Assembly (NCBI RefSeq): GCF_006716865.1
Contig: NZ_VFPT01000001.1
Span: 1,731,001-1,795,000 of the forward strand
Length of the DNA: 64,000 nucleotides
Source of the DNA: Roseinatronobacter monicus
GTDB taxonomy: Bacteria > Pseudomonadota > Alphaproteobacteria > Rhodobacterales > Rhodobacteraceae
Reading direction: 5' to 3'
Part shown: in pieces, positions 1 through 8,512 of the stretch
How the letters are laid out: the number at the start of each line of letters is the position of its first letter
How positions within the stretch are numbered: the first letter of the stretch is position 1
Made by a program: the position numbers and the translations under genes
Notes under the pieces: generated by a model
Databases searched by the model: none
Seen by the model: only the letters and a program-made list of their open reading frames with translations
What the model was told of the DNA's origin: nothing

Positions 1-3000
1 TTCAGATCTTCACCCAGAACATGCGCCCGTTCGCGCGCTTCACTGACAACCTCATCCGGCGCACTTGCAACAAATTTCGGATTGCGCAAGCGCCCCTCTA
101 TGCCCCCGAGTTCCTTCTCGGCCTTGGCGCAGGTCTTCTCCAGCCGGTCACGCTCGGCGGCAATGTCGATCACGCCTTCCAGTGGCAGGCCGAATGTGCC
201 CCCTTCCACCGTCACCGTGATAGAGCCTTTGGGCAGGCGGTCGATTTCCTCCAGCGATGCAATCCGCGCCAGCTTCATTACCAGCGCCATGTTGCGCGCC
301 AGCGCCGCGCGGCCCTGCGCATCAAGTTCAAGCTGCACCATGTTCAGCTTCAACCCAACCGGCACACGCAGTTGCGCCCGCGCCGAGCGCACCCCCTCAA
401 TCAGCCCGATCACCCAGCGCATTTCGCGCATGGCCTCTGCATCAACCAGACCAGCGCCGTATTCGGGCCAGTCGGCATGCGCACACAACTTGTCGCGCTG
501 CCCTGTCAGCCCCCACAGCTCCTCAGTGATGAAGGGCATCATCGGGTGCAGCAGGATCATGCATTGGTCCAGCACCCACCCCATTGTCGCGCGTGTCTCA
601 TCCGCATCTGCGCCATCAAAGAGCGGCTTGGCAAATTCCACATACCAGTCACACACTCGGCCCCAGACAAAGGCATAGAGCGCATTGGCCGCATCGTTGA
701 ATCGGTATTCCGCCAGCGCCGCATCAACAGTTTCGCGCACGCGCGCGGTTTCCGAAATGATCCAGCGGTTCACTGTGGCGTGCGCTTCGGGCGGCGCCGC
801 TTGCGTGCGGTGCCCCTCCCAAACCCCGTTCATTTCGGCAAAGCGGCAGGCATTCCACAGCTTGGTGGTGAAATTGCGATAGCCCGCAATGCGCTGCGTA
901 TCCAGCTTCAGCACACCGCCAAGGCTGGCCATCGACGCATTGGTAAAGCGCAACGCATCCGCACCGTATTCGTCAATGATTTCCAACGGATCAACGACAT
1001 TACCCAAGGACTTGGACATTTTCTTGCCCTTGGCATCGCGCACCAGCCCATGCAGATAGACATGGTGAAACGGTATCTCGCCGACGACCGCCAGTTGCAT
1101 CATCATCATCCGCGCGACCCAGAAGAACAGGATGTCCTGCCCCGTGACCAGCACCGATGTCGGGAAGAAACGTTTCAACTCATCCGTCTGCTCCGGCCAG
1201 CCCAGCGTCCCGATGGGCCAGAGGCCCGAGGAAAACCATGTGTCTAGGACGTCGGGGTCGCGTGACAATTCAATCGTTTTTTCGTCTGCGCCACCAATCG
1301 GAACATAGTCAACGTCTCGGGATACCGAAAAATTGCTGGTTTTGATGCAGAAGCTATCCCCATAATAGTCTATTGCTTTTGCAAAGACCTCGTCCTCTGT
1401 CGCTGCACAGAAATCTACTATGTCTTTGACAACAAAAGGCTGGCTACGATCTCTGTCCCTAAACTCTGCGACTTGCTCTTTGCTCGGTCCATACCAAACC
1501 GGGATCTGATGCCCCCACCACAACTGCCTCGAAATGCACCAAGGTTCGATATTCTCCAGCCAGTGATAATAAGTCTTCTCGCCGCTCTCCGGCATGATCT
1601 TCACACGACCATCGCGCACTGCGTCCAGTGCTGGCCCCACAACCTTCTCCGCATCCACAAACCACTGATCGGTCAGCATCGGCTCGATCACAACTTTGGA
1701 GCGGTCCCCAAAGGGTTGCATGATCTTCTTCGCCTCGACCAAGGCGACGGGCGCGGCGGGGTCGTCATCTTCGCCCAGCTTGCGCCCCAGAAGTGGGTCA
1801 TCGGCCCGCGTCATCACGGCCAGCCCCTCGGCCGTGATTTCTTCCACAACCGCCTTACGCGCCGCATAGCGGTCCAAGCCTCGCAGATGGTCGGGCACGA
1901 GGTTCAGTGCATCGGCCTCTGCCTCTGACAACACCTGCTCGCCCCGCGCCACAGCCCCCGCAATCGCGGCGGCCTCGGCATAGGGCGCGCCATCGTCGCG
2001 CATCTGCGCGCGGGTATCCATAAGGCGGTACATCGGAATCCCGCCGCGCTTGGCCACGCCATAGTCATTGGCATCATGCGCGCCGGTGATCTTGACCGCG
2101 CCAGACCCGAAATTCGGGTCCGGGTAGTCATCGGTGATGATCGGGATCAAGCGGCGATGCTCTTTCGGGCCAACCGGAATTTCGCATAGTTTTCCGACAA
2201 TTGGCGCATAACGCTCATCCGATGGATGAACAGCCACCGCCCCGTCGCCCAGCATGGTTTCAGGCCGCGTCGTGGCGATGCTTATGTAATCACGGGTTTC
2301 ATCCACGATTACAGCGCCTTCCGCGTCTTTCTCGATGTAGCGATATGTGACCCCGCCCGCGAGCGGGTATTTGAAATGCCACATATGGCCGTCCGTCTCG
2401 ATATTCTCGACCTCAAGATCGGAAATCGCTGTTTCAAAATGCGGGTCCCAGTTGACCAGTCTTTTTCCACGGTAAATCAGGCCTTTGTTATACATATCCA
2501 CAAACACCTTGATCACGGCGTCGTGGAAATTGCCCTCTTCGCCCGCGGGTGCGCCCGGCGCGCCCGACATGGTGAAGGCATTTCGGTCCCAATCCAGTGA
2601 GCAGCCCAAGCGCTGCAACTGCCCGATAATGGTGCCGCCCGATTGCGCTTTCCATTCCCAGACACGCGCCAGAAATTCCTCGCGTGTGAAATCGGTGCGC
2701 TTCTTGCCCTCTTTCGCCAGTTCGCGCTCGACCACCATCTGGGTCGCAATACCCGCATGGTCCTGTCCTGGTTGCCACAGCGTGTCAAACCCGCGCATCC
2801 GGTGCCAGCGCACCAGTATATCCTGCAACGTGTTGTTGAACGCGTGGCCCATATGCAAGCTGCCGGTCACATTGGGCGGGGGAATCATTATGCTGAACGC
2901 GTCATCGCGCCGCTTGTTGGCCCCTGCGCGAAACGCACCGGCCTTGTCCCACATAGCGGCGATCCGGTCTTCTGCGGATTTCGCGTCGAAATTCTTGTCC

Positions 3001-3008
3001 ATTGCCAT
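1..3008 (-). CDS. valS: valyl-tRNA synthetase (partial, 3' end outside window)
   Basis: Charges tRNA-Val with valine in the cytoplasm (class I synthetase). The N-terminal HIGH-type motif is [14 protein letters not shown] (about residues 43-56) and KMSKSLGN lies near residue 663 (bases 1008-1022); [14 protein letters not shown] precedes the catalytic half. I start at ATG 3008 (MAMDKNF); ATG 3002 is an alternative. The gene reads off the left edge, so the C-terminal tRNA-binding part is missing. Between VWYG and LDTWFSS there are about 80 residues, which I recall as about 35 in E. coli ValS. This stretch (bases about 1285-1490) is strikingly AT-rich; the line 1321-1380 has 22 G+C of 60. It stays in frame and leaves both catalytic motifs intact. 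Confidence 0.95.
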   Translation of the reverse strand, partial: MAMDKNFDAKSAEDRIAAMWDKAGAFRAGANKRRDDAFSIMIPPPNVTGSLHMGHAFNNTLQDILVRWHRMRGFDTLWQPGQDHAGIATQMVVERELAKEGKKRTDFTREEFLARVWEWKAQSGGTIIGQLQRLGCSLDWDRNAFTMSGAPGAPAGEEGNFHDAVIKVFVDMYNKGLIYRGKRLVNWDPHFETAISDLEVENIETDGHMWHFKYPLAGGVTYRYIEKDAEGAVIVDETRDYISIATTRPETMLGDGAVAVHPSDERYAPIVGKLCEIPVGPKEHRRLIPIITDDYPDPNFGSGAVKITGAHDANDYGVAKRGGIPMYRLMDTRAQMRDDGAPYAEAAAIAGAVARGEQVLSEAEADALNLVPDHLRGLDRYAARKAVVEEITAEGLAVMTRADDPLLGRKLGEDDDPAAPVALVEAKKIMQPFGDRSKVVIEPMLTDQWFVDAEKVVGPALDAVRDGRVKIMPESGEKTYYHWLENIEPWCISRQLWWGHQIPVWYGPSKEQVAEFRDRDRSQPFVVKDIVDFCAATEDEVFAKAIDYYGDSFCIKTSNFSVSRDVDYVPIGGADEKTIELSRDPDVLDTWFSSGLWPIGTLGWPEQTDELKRFFPTSVLVTGQDILFFWVARMMMMQLAVVGEIPFHHVYLHGLVRDAKGKKMSKSLGNVVDPLEIIDEYGADALRFTNASMASLGGVLKLDTQRIAGYRNFTTKLWNACRFAEMNGVWEGHRTQAAPPEAHATVNRWIISETARVRETVDAALAEYRFNDAANALYAFVWGRVCDWYVEFAKPLFDGADADETRATMGWVLDQCMILLHPMMPFITEELWGLTGQRDKLCAHADWPEYGAGLVDAEAMREMRWVIGLIEGVRSARAQLRVPVGLKLNMVQLELDAQGRAALARNMALVMKLARIASLEEIDRLPKGSITVTVEGGTFGLPLEGVIDIAAERDRLEKTCAKAEKELGGIEGRLRNPKFVASAPDEVVSEARERAHVLGEDL
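1285..1490 (-). other. AT-rich insert inside valS
   Basis: In-frame segment coding for about 65-70 residues between the [11 protein letters not shown] block and the LDTWFSS block of ValS. Its base composition differs sharply from flanking valS sequence, and its amino acids ([26 protein letters not shown]) do not match any ValS block I know. Boundaries are judged by eye. Confidence 0.5.
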
Positions 3009-3107
3009 CTGTCCCGCCCCATTCATCCCGAGAGTTCGCCCGTATGTAGCGCCCTCGCGCAACAAGGGGAAGCCCTTGGACAGGCAAGATGGCGGGCAGT
3101 AGCCCCG

Positions 3108-4136
3108 CTACCGGATTGTGTCGCCCCGGTTGACGATAGGTGACAGTTCGATGTGTTTTGAACCGATAACACCGTCACTGTTCTTGCCCGCCACAATCTC
3201 AGCGGCGCGCAGGCCGATTTCGCGGCGGCAAGCATCTGTTGTGGCCAGTCGCAGACGGAACCCATCCAGCAATTCCAGCCCGTTGAACCCCGCAAGCCCG
3301 ATTTTTCCCGGCACATCCAGCCCTTTGTCAAGGCAGTATAGCAGCCCGCCTGCCCCGATCATGTCATTGGAGTAATAAAGAAAATCCAGATCCGGGCGCC
3401 GCGACAGAATTGAGGCCGTCATCTCGCGCCCCTTGGCCAACGACGATCCCCCTGCGTAATGCTCGACCTCGGCCAGTTCCAGCCCCGCCGCCTGCAACGC
3501 CTCGGAGAACCCTTCCAGCCGTTTGCGCGCACGGTGGTCATCGGGCATCTTCGATCCAAGAAACCCGATCTTTCTGTAGCCCGCATTCAGAATGGTCTCG
3601 GCCATCTCGCGCCCTGCGCGCTTGTGCGAAATACCGACCATCGAATCAACCGGCTCGCCGTCGATATCCATGATCTCGACAATCGGAATGCCAGCATTCG
3701 CAAGCATCGCGCGCGCCACATCCGTATGCTCCAACCCGGCTACGATCATACCGGAAGGGCGCCATGACAGCATCTCATAGAGCACATTCTCTTCGCGGTC
3801 GGCCTTGTAATCGGTTGCGCCGAAAACCGGTTGCAGCCCCGAATCCTCCAAAGCGGCCGAAATCCCGCCCAAAACCTCTGGAAACACCATGTTTGACAGC
3901 GACGGGATCACCACGCCCACCAGATTGACCCGCTGACTTGCCAATGCCCCCGCGATCTTGTTGGGCACATAGCCCAGCATTTTGGCCGCAGCGATGACTC
4001 TTTCACGCGTCGCGGGCGACACGTCTGCACGGTTGCGCAACACCCGGCTGACCGTCATTTCACTAACGCCGCTTGCTTCGGATACGTCACGCAAGGTCAG
4101 GGGGCGATGCGCTTCTGGGGGCAGATAAGGGGGCAC
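3108..4136 (-). CDS. LacI-family transcriptional regulator, GntR (gluconate repressor) type
   Basis: A 342-residue DNA-binding regulator. The N-terminal helix-turn-helix (LRDVSEASGVSEMTVSRVLR, about residues 15-34) is followed by the hinge helix (IAGALASQRVNLVGVVIP) and a periplasmic-binding-protein-like sugar domain. The phrases PSLSNMVFPEVLGGI and MLSWRPSGMIVAG closely resemble E. coli GntR, so a gluconate or sugar-acid effector is plausible but not shown. The start is GTG 4136; there is no nearer ATG before the HTH. No transporter or kinase gene lies next to it, so its target is outside this stretch or elsewhere. It lies 99 bp upstream of nothing it could co-transcribe except valS, which follows on the same strand. 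Confidence 0.85.
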   Translation of the reverse strand: MPPYLPPEAHRPLTLRDVSEASGVSEMTVSRVLRNRADVSPATRERVIAAAKMLGYVPNKIAGALASQRVNLVGVVIPSLSNMVFPEVLGGISAALEDSGLQPVFGATDYKADREENVLYEMLSWRPSGMIVAGLEHTDVARAMLANAGIPIVEIMDIDGEPVDSMVGISHKRAGREMAETILNAGYRKIGFLGSKMPDDHRARKRLEGFSEALQAAGLELAEVEHYAGGSSLAKGREMTASILSRRPDLDFLYYSNDMIGAGGLLYCLDKGLDVPGKIGLAGFNGLELLDGFRLRLATTDACRREIGLRAAEIVAGKNSDGVIGSKHIELSPIVNRGDTIR

Positions 4137-4270
4137 GGGCGATCTTTCTGTCTGATACTGAATGCCCCCATGTTAGCGCCACAATTCCCGGCGGCCAAGC
4201 ACTTGATTTTGAGCGCGATAACTCGGTGGTGACAGCACCGCGAAAAGGCGATATTGCGAGGCGCATACGT

Positions 4271-4347
4271 GGCCCCGTGGCTCAACTGGATAGAGCAGCC
4301 CCCTCCTAAGGGGCAGGTTACAGGTTCGAATCCTGTCGGGGTCACCA
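4271..4347 (+). tRNA. tRNA-Arg (anticodon CCT)
   Basis: Cloverleaf of 77 nt with encoded CCA. The acceptor GGCCCCG pairs with CGGGGTC (one G-T wobble), the D-arm contains GCTCAACTGGATAGAGC, the anticodon stem GCCCC/GGGGC encloses loop CTCCTAA (anticodon CCT), and the T-arm has GGTTCGAATCC. It reads AGG codons. Its 3' end borders an AT-rich gap, making it a possible integration site, but no integrase is present. Confidence 0.95.
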
Positions 4348-4582
4348 AAAAACCCAATAAAATATGGCGTTTTCTCAGGGCTTTGCGAAGGACGTCGTAG
4401 AAACGCGAAATCAGTTGGGGCACGAAGTTACGCTTTCGCGCCTTTGCTCCAAGTATTGCACGACATTTCCCAAAAGCAGCAGTGAGTTGAAAAGCCAACA
4501 AAGCTGCAAGTTCATGAAACCCGATGAGGCATCTCGTGGCGACGCATGTAACCGGCTGAAAACCAACATCAAAACGAGAGAT
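4348..4582. other. AT-rich spacer between two tRNA genes
   Basis: 235 bp between tRNA-Arg and tRNA-Ser. It is visibly poorer in G+C than flanking genes (for example AAAACCCAATAAAATATGG). ORFs crossing it run through the tRNA genes and lack any recognisable protein. I see no terminator, promoter or att-like duplicate of the tRNA end. Confidence 0.5.
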
Positions 4583-4672
4583 TGGCGGATGGGGTGGGAT
4601 TCGAACCCACGGTACGCTCTCACGTACGCTGGTTTTCAAGACCAGAGCCTTAAACCACTCGGCCACCCATCC
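4583..4672 (-). tRNA. tRNA-Ser (anticodon TGA)
   Basis: Class II tRNA of 90 nt with encoded CCA. The acceptor GGATGGG pairs with CCCATCC, then G discriminator and CCA. The anticodon stem CTGGT/ACCAG encloses loop CTTGAAA (anticodon TGA), a long variable arm (CGTACGTGAGAGCGTACC) follows, and the T-arm is GGTTCGAATCC. It reads UCA and related serine codons. Confidence 0.95.
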
Positions 4673-4801
4673 GTTGCGCGCAGTGATTAGCGTCTTGCCG
4701 TAGGGGTTTCAAGCGAGACCGTGCGCGGCTGTGAGAAAAGATACGCGGCCGTAGCTGCGCACCCACCCGTTTGGTCAAAGCTGCGCGCTCACCCCCCAAT
4801 A

Positions 4802-5839
4802 CTAGGTCGCACTGCCGCCCATCACATGATCAAGCTCGACACCCGACAGGACCACATGGCTTGCGCGTCCCACGATCAGAGGGTCAGGGGTGCCCGTTAT
4901 GGAGCTGTCCTTGTCCGGATAATCGAGTGTCGAGAGAAAATGCTTCATGCATTCCAACCGCGCGCGCTTCTTGTCCTTGGATTTGATTACCGTCCAAGGT
5001 GCATCGGCGGTGTCGGTGTAAAAGAACATCGCCTCTTTGGCTTTGGTATATTCATCCCATTTGCCAAGGCTGGCCTTGTCGATGGGCGACAGCTTCCAGC
5101 GCTTCAGCGGGTCTGTTTCACGCGACAGAAAGCGGCGGCGTTGCTCTTCCGGCGTGACAGAGAACCAGTATTTGTAAAATCTGATACCCGACCGCACCAG
5201 CATCCGCTCGAACTCCGGGGCCTGGCGCATAAATTCGAGATACTCCGTCGGCGTGCAAAAGCCCATCACCCGCTCAACGCCTGCGCGGTTATACCAAGAG
5301 CGGTCATAGAACACCATTTCCCCATGCGTTGGCAGATGTTCGATATAGCGTTGGAAATACCACTGGCCCAGCTCGGTCTCGGAGGGTTTGTTCAGCGCGA
5401 CCACCCGCGCGAAGCGGGGATTCAGATGTTCGTTGAAACGTTTGATTGTGCCGCCCTTGCCAGCCGCATCACGCCCCTCGAACAGAAAAACAAACCGCTC
5501 GCCCGTCTCGATGGCCCATTTCTGCACTTTCAGCAATTCCGCCTGCAACAGCGCTTTTTCGTCTTCATATGGCTTGCGCGCCAGCTTGTAGCGATACGGG
5601 TAGCGATCAGACTCGAAGAACTTGCGGATCTCCTCGGTGGTCAAGGTTGCGGGGTCAGGCTTCCAGCTATGCCCTTTGGGCGCAGTCTTCAGGCGTATGC
5701 CCGGCGCCGGGAATGCCTTAGTCGCCGTTGTATCCAGCGGCGTACCATCAGACCCAATGGCAGGGGTGGTCAATGAATCCTGCCCCGCCTGTGTTTCGCT
5801 CATGGCAGTGTTTGGGGGGCTGATCGCGACGTCGGGCAT
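4802..5839 (-). CDS. ppk2: polyphosphate kinase 2 family protein
   Basis: 345 residues; transfers phosphate between polyphosphate and nucleoside phosphates in the cytoplasm. The first 60 or so residues are low-complexity. The PPK2 core carries a Walker A motif EGRDAAGKGG (121-130), followed by VFYDRSWYNRAGVERVMGFC (176-195) with the Asp-Arg and lid arginines typical of PPK2. The start ATG 5839 has a strong ribosome site (AGGAG, six bases upstream). An FNR-type box lies about 70 bp upstream, suggesting oxygen control. Whether it favours ADP/ATP or GDP/GTP cannot be read from sequence. The opposing activity, exopolyphosphatase, is encoded at 24365-26017. Confidence 0.93.
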   Translation of the reverse strand: MPDVAISPPNTAMSETQAGQDSLTTPAIGSDGTPLDTTATKAFPAPGIRLKTAPKGHSWKPDPATLTTEEIRKFFESDRYPYRYKLARKPYEDEKALLQAELLKVQKWAIETGERFVFLFEGRDAAGKGGTIKRFNEHLNPRFARVVALNKPSETELGQWYFQRYIEHLPTHGEMVFYDRSWYNRAGVERVMGFCTPTEYLEFMRQAPEFERMLVRSGIRFYKYWFSVTPEEQRRRFLSRETDPLKRWKLSPIDKASLGKWDEYTKAKEAMFFYTDTADAPWTVIKSKDKKRARLECMKHFLSTLDYPDKDSSITGTPDPLIVGRASHVVLSGVELDHVMGGSAT

Positions 5840-5902
5840 GGGTTTCTCCTGCTTTGGGCAAATGTCTGAGAGAACCGGTAACCGTTTTGTGAAAACCTGT
5901 CT

Positions 5903-5916
5903 TTGACACTGATCAA
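5903..5916. promoter_or_regulatory. FNR/FnrL-type box upstream of ppk2
   Basis: TTGACACTGATCAA matches TTGAY-N4-ATCAA. Its centre is about 70 bp before the ppk2 start. A class II promoter (box at -41.5) would give a leader of about 29 nt, which fits. No clear -10 was found. Confidence 0.55.
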
Positions 5917-5947
5917 TTCAATGGGCGACCTGTGTTACCCTCTCTGG

Positions 5948-6403
5948 CTAGGTCGGGGGGCGCTGCGCCAAAATCACACCGATTGCCAAAAGCACAATTC
6001 CCCCTGTGCGCGTCATGTCCAATGGGCGCAGGCGCGCGCCGAACAGGCCGAAATGGTCAATCAGGCTTATCGCTATGATCTGGCCCACCAGCACAAACAT
6101 GACCGCATTGCCGACCCCGAACCTTGGGGCCACCCATGAAATTGACAGCAGATAAAAGGCAATCAACAGCCCCGCGATGAACAGATGGCGCGGCTGATCG
6201 GCAAGCCGCGCAAAGGCGCTCGTCTGACCAAGACTTGCCGCCACCACAATCGCAGTGACACAGGCAATCAGGAACATCGCCGCCCCTGCCACTGCGGGCG
6301 ATCCGATGCGCGCACCCATTTGCGCATTCAGGGCCGCCAGAACCGGCACACCGATCCCCGCCGCCAACATGATCAGCGCATATTTCGTGAAGTCAGGGAC
6401 CAT
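5948..6403 (-). CDS. DMT-family inner-membrane transporter, YdcZ/DUF606 type
   Basis: 151 residues, almost entirely hydrophobic, with about five membrane helices (YALIMLAAGIGVPVLAAL, AMFLIACVTAIVVAASL, LFIAGLLIAFYLLSI, VMFVLVGQIIAISLI, GIVLLAIGVILA). The length and the pattern of glycine-rich helices match the half-size DMT proteins of the DUF606 family, which usually act as dimers or pairs. No second copy lies beside it. It starts at ATG 6403, divergent from the reductase at 6522. The substrate is unknown. Confidence 0.75.
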   Translation of the reverse strand: MVPDFTKYALIMLAAGIGVPVLAALNAQMGARIGSPAVAGAAMFLIACVTAIVVAASLGQTSAFARLADQPRHLFIAGLLIAFYLLSISWVAPRFGVGNAVMFVLVGQIIAISLIDHFGLFGARLRPLDMTRTGGIVLLAIGVILAQRPPT

Positions 6404-6521
6404 TGCGCAATTACTCCGTCATTTTTACCTCGGCGCACCCTGCCACTGCGGCAACCTGCCCACCAGTGCAAATGCATCCCCCCTCTTGCGTCTGCGCGCG
6501 CCGCACCGGATACTGTGCGCC

Positions 6522-7373
6522 ATGACAGGCACACTTCTCTCCATTGGGCACGGGTACAGCGCACAGGCGCTGGCGGACCGACTTTTGCCGCAAGGGTGGC
6601 ACGTCATAGGCACCACCCGCAGCGCACAGAAGGCCGCAGCGATGGCAGCACGCGGCATCGAATCGCTGATCTGGCCCGGCACCCCCCTGCCGCTTGCGCG
6701 TGCGACGCATCTGCTTACCTCGGTCGCGCCGCGCGCAGGCGATCCGGTTCTGGACGAGATTGGCGCAGAACTGGCCAGCGCCACGCATCTTCAATGGGTT
6801 GGGTATCTTTCAACTGTTGGCGTCTATGGAGACCAGCGCGGCGGCTGGGTGGATGAGCAGACACCCCCCAATGCGCGCTCGGAGCGCGCGGTCGCACGCG
6901 TGGCGGCCGAGGAGGCATGGCAAGACATTTGCGACCGTGCGGGCATACGGCTTCATATCTTTCGGCTGGCGGGCATTTATGGCCCCGGACGCGGCCCGTT
7001 CGAGAAACTGCGCAGCGGGCGTGCGCAGCGCATCATCAAGCCCGGACAATATTTTTCGCGCATCCATTACGACGATATCGGGCGCGCACTGGAACTGGGC
7101 ATCACATCAAAGTTGGGCAGTTGTGTTTTCAATCTGTGTGACGACCACCCTGCCCCGCCGCAAGATGTGCTGGAACATGCAGCACATCTGCTGGGCATTG
7201 ATCCACCACCAGAAACAGCCTTTGAAGATGCAGACCTCTCGCCCATGGCGCGCAGCTTTTATAAAGACAGCAAACGCGTGCGCAATGACCGCATAAAGCG
7301 CGAATTGGGGTTTGAGTTGCGCCACCCCGATTACAAAAGCGGGCTGGCCGCGATCCTACAGGCAGAAGCGTGA
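6522..7373 (+). CDS. NAD(P)-dependent epimerase/dehydratase-like protein (YeeZ type, extended SDR)
   Basis: 283 residues. The N-terminus SIGHGYSAQALADRLLPQGWHVIGTTR is a Rossmann nucleotide-binding start with a variant glycine motif. WVGYLSTVGVYGDQRGGWVDE and FRLAGIYGPGRGPFEKL follow the extended-SDR pattern; the usual YxxxK tyrosine is not obvious, as in YeeZ-like proteins. I start at ATG 6522, because the upstream open frame runs across the divergent transporter and looks unlike protein. truA follows 36 bp later on the same strand. The substrate is unknown. Confidence 0.8.
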   Translation: MTGTLLSIGHGYSAQALADRLLPQGWHVIGTTRSAQKAAAMAARGIESLIWPGTPLPLARATHLLTSVAPRAGDPVLDEIGAELASATHLQWVGYLSTVGVYGDQRGGWVDEQTPPNARSERAVARVAAEEAWQDICDRAGIRLHIFRLAGIYGPGRGPFEKLRSGRAQRIIKPGQYFSRIHYDDIGRALELGITSKLGSCVFNLCDDHPAPPQDVLEHAAHLLGIDPPPETAFEDADLSPMARSFYKDSKRVRNDRIKRELGFELRHPDYKSGLAAILQAEA

Positions 7374-7409
7374 TTGCAAAGCGCCGCGCCGCGCGCTAAC
7401 TCGCGCGTC

Positions 7410-8204
7410 ATGCCAAGATACGCACTGAAAATCGAATATGACGGACGCCCCTTTTGTGGGTGGCAAACGCAGGCTGCTCAGAAATCTGTGCAAGGTGCGG
7501 TTGAAGCAGCCCTCGCAAGGCTAGAGCCTGGCCTGCCGCGCATCGGTGCTGCGGGACGCACAGATACCGGCGTGCACGCGACCGGACAGGTTGCGCATTG
7601 CGACCTGACTCGCGACTGGAACCCCTTTCGCCTGATAGAGGCGATTAATCACCATCTGCGCCCCTTGCCCGTGGCTGTTCTGGCCTGCGCCAAGGTCGAA
7701 GATGACTTTCACGCACGCTTCTCGGCACATGAGCGGCGCTATCTGTTCCGCGTGCTTGCGCGCCGCGCGCCGCCAACCTTTGAAGCTGGACAAATCTGGC
7801 ATGTCCGCCACAGGCTGCACCTTGCCCCCATGCAGCAAGCAGCCCGGCATCTGATCGGCACGCATGATTTCACGACTTTCCGCGCCAGCAAATGTCAGGC
7901 CCCCTCGCCCATCAAGACATTGGATACCGTAGAAATTTCCGTGCACGATGTGCCATATGGGCAAGAGTTCCACTTTGCCTTGCGCGCGCGGTCATTTCTG
8001 CACAATCAGGTGCGCAGCATCGTCGGCACATTGGAACGCGTGGGGGCTGCTGCATGGACGCCTGATGATGTGAAAACGGCCCTTGAGGCGCGTGACCGCA
8101 CCGCTTGCGGTCCGGTCAGCCCGCCCGATGGGTTGTATCTGACAGCAGTTGGCTATGCCAAAGACCCGTTCGCCAATCTGGATGAACAGGCCCAGCCGGA
8201 CTGA
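7410..8204 (+). CDS. truA: tRNA pseudouridine(38-40) synthase
   Basis: 264 residues; isomerises uridines 38-40 in the anticodon stem-loop of tRNAs. The catalytic aspartate is Asp52 in [29 protein letters not shown] (8-21) and the C-terminal block [18 protein letters not shown] are standard TruA motifs. I start at ATG 7410 ([12 protein letters not shown]); an upstream TTG at 7374 would add 12 unrelated residues. It converges on the DUF1330 gene with only 20 bp between stops. Confidence 0.95.
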   Translation: MPRYALKIEYDGRPFCGWQTQAAQKSVQGAVEAALARLEPGLPRIGAAGRTDTGVHATGQVAHCDLTRDWNPFRLIEAINHHLRPLPVAVLACAKVEDDFHARFSAHERRYLFRVLARRAPPTFEAGQIWHVRHRLHLAPMQQAARHLIGTHDFTTFRASKCQAPSPIKTLDTVEISVHDVPYGQEFHFALRARSFLHNQVRSIVGTLERVGAAAWTPDDVKTALEARDRTACGPVSPPDGLYLTAVGYAKDPFANLDEQAQPD

Positions 8205-8224
8205 CAAGCGTCAGGACAGTGGCA

Positions 8225-8512
8225 TCACGCCACTTCTTCAACCACCACCAGATCACGTTCGGCAGCGCCCTTGGCATAGCTCAGCGCCTCTTGATACTCG
8301 GGCGAGTTATAGCAGGCCACCGCCGCCTCTAGTGAAGGAAACCGCGCCACGACGTTGCGCGCGCGCTCTTTGCCTTCCAGTTGCACATAGCGCCCGGCCC
8401 GCGCCAGAAAGACACCCCCATGATCCGCAATCGCAGTTGTCGCCCGTTTAGCATATTCGCCATAAGCCTGCGCGTCTGTCACTTCGACATGGGCAATCCA
8501 TAACGCACTCAT
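8225..8512 (-). CDS. DUF1330 domain protein
   Basis: 95 residues with the ferredoxin-like dimeric alpha-beta barrel pattern of DUF1330: an opening strand [20 protein letters not shown], then a G-rich turn ([17 protein letters not shown]), a strand [23 protein letters not shown] and a closing [11 protein letters not shown]. The function of the family is not established. Its start overlaps the stop of alaS by 4 bp, so it is probably translated from the alaS transcript. Confidence 0.85.
   Translation of the reverse strand: MSALWIAHVEVTDAQAYGEYAKRATTAIADHGGVFLARAGRYVQLEGKERARNVVARFPSLEAAVACYNSPEYQEALSYAKGAAERDLVVVEEVA

Noticed and set aside
4097-4690. ORFs on both strands across the tRNA-Arg and tRNA-Ser genes
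   Set aside because: They translate the tRNA genes themselves and have no recognisable protein.
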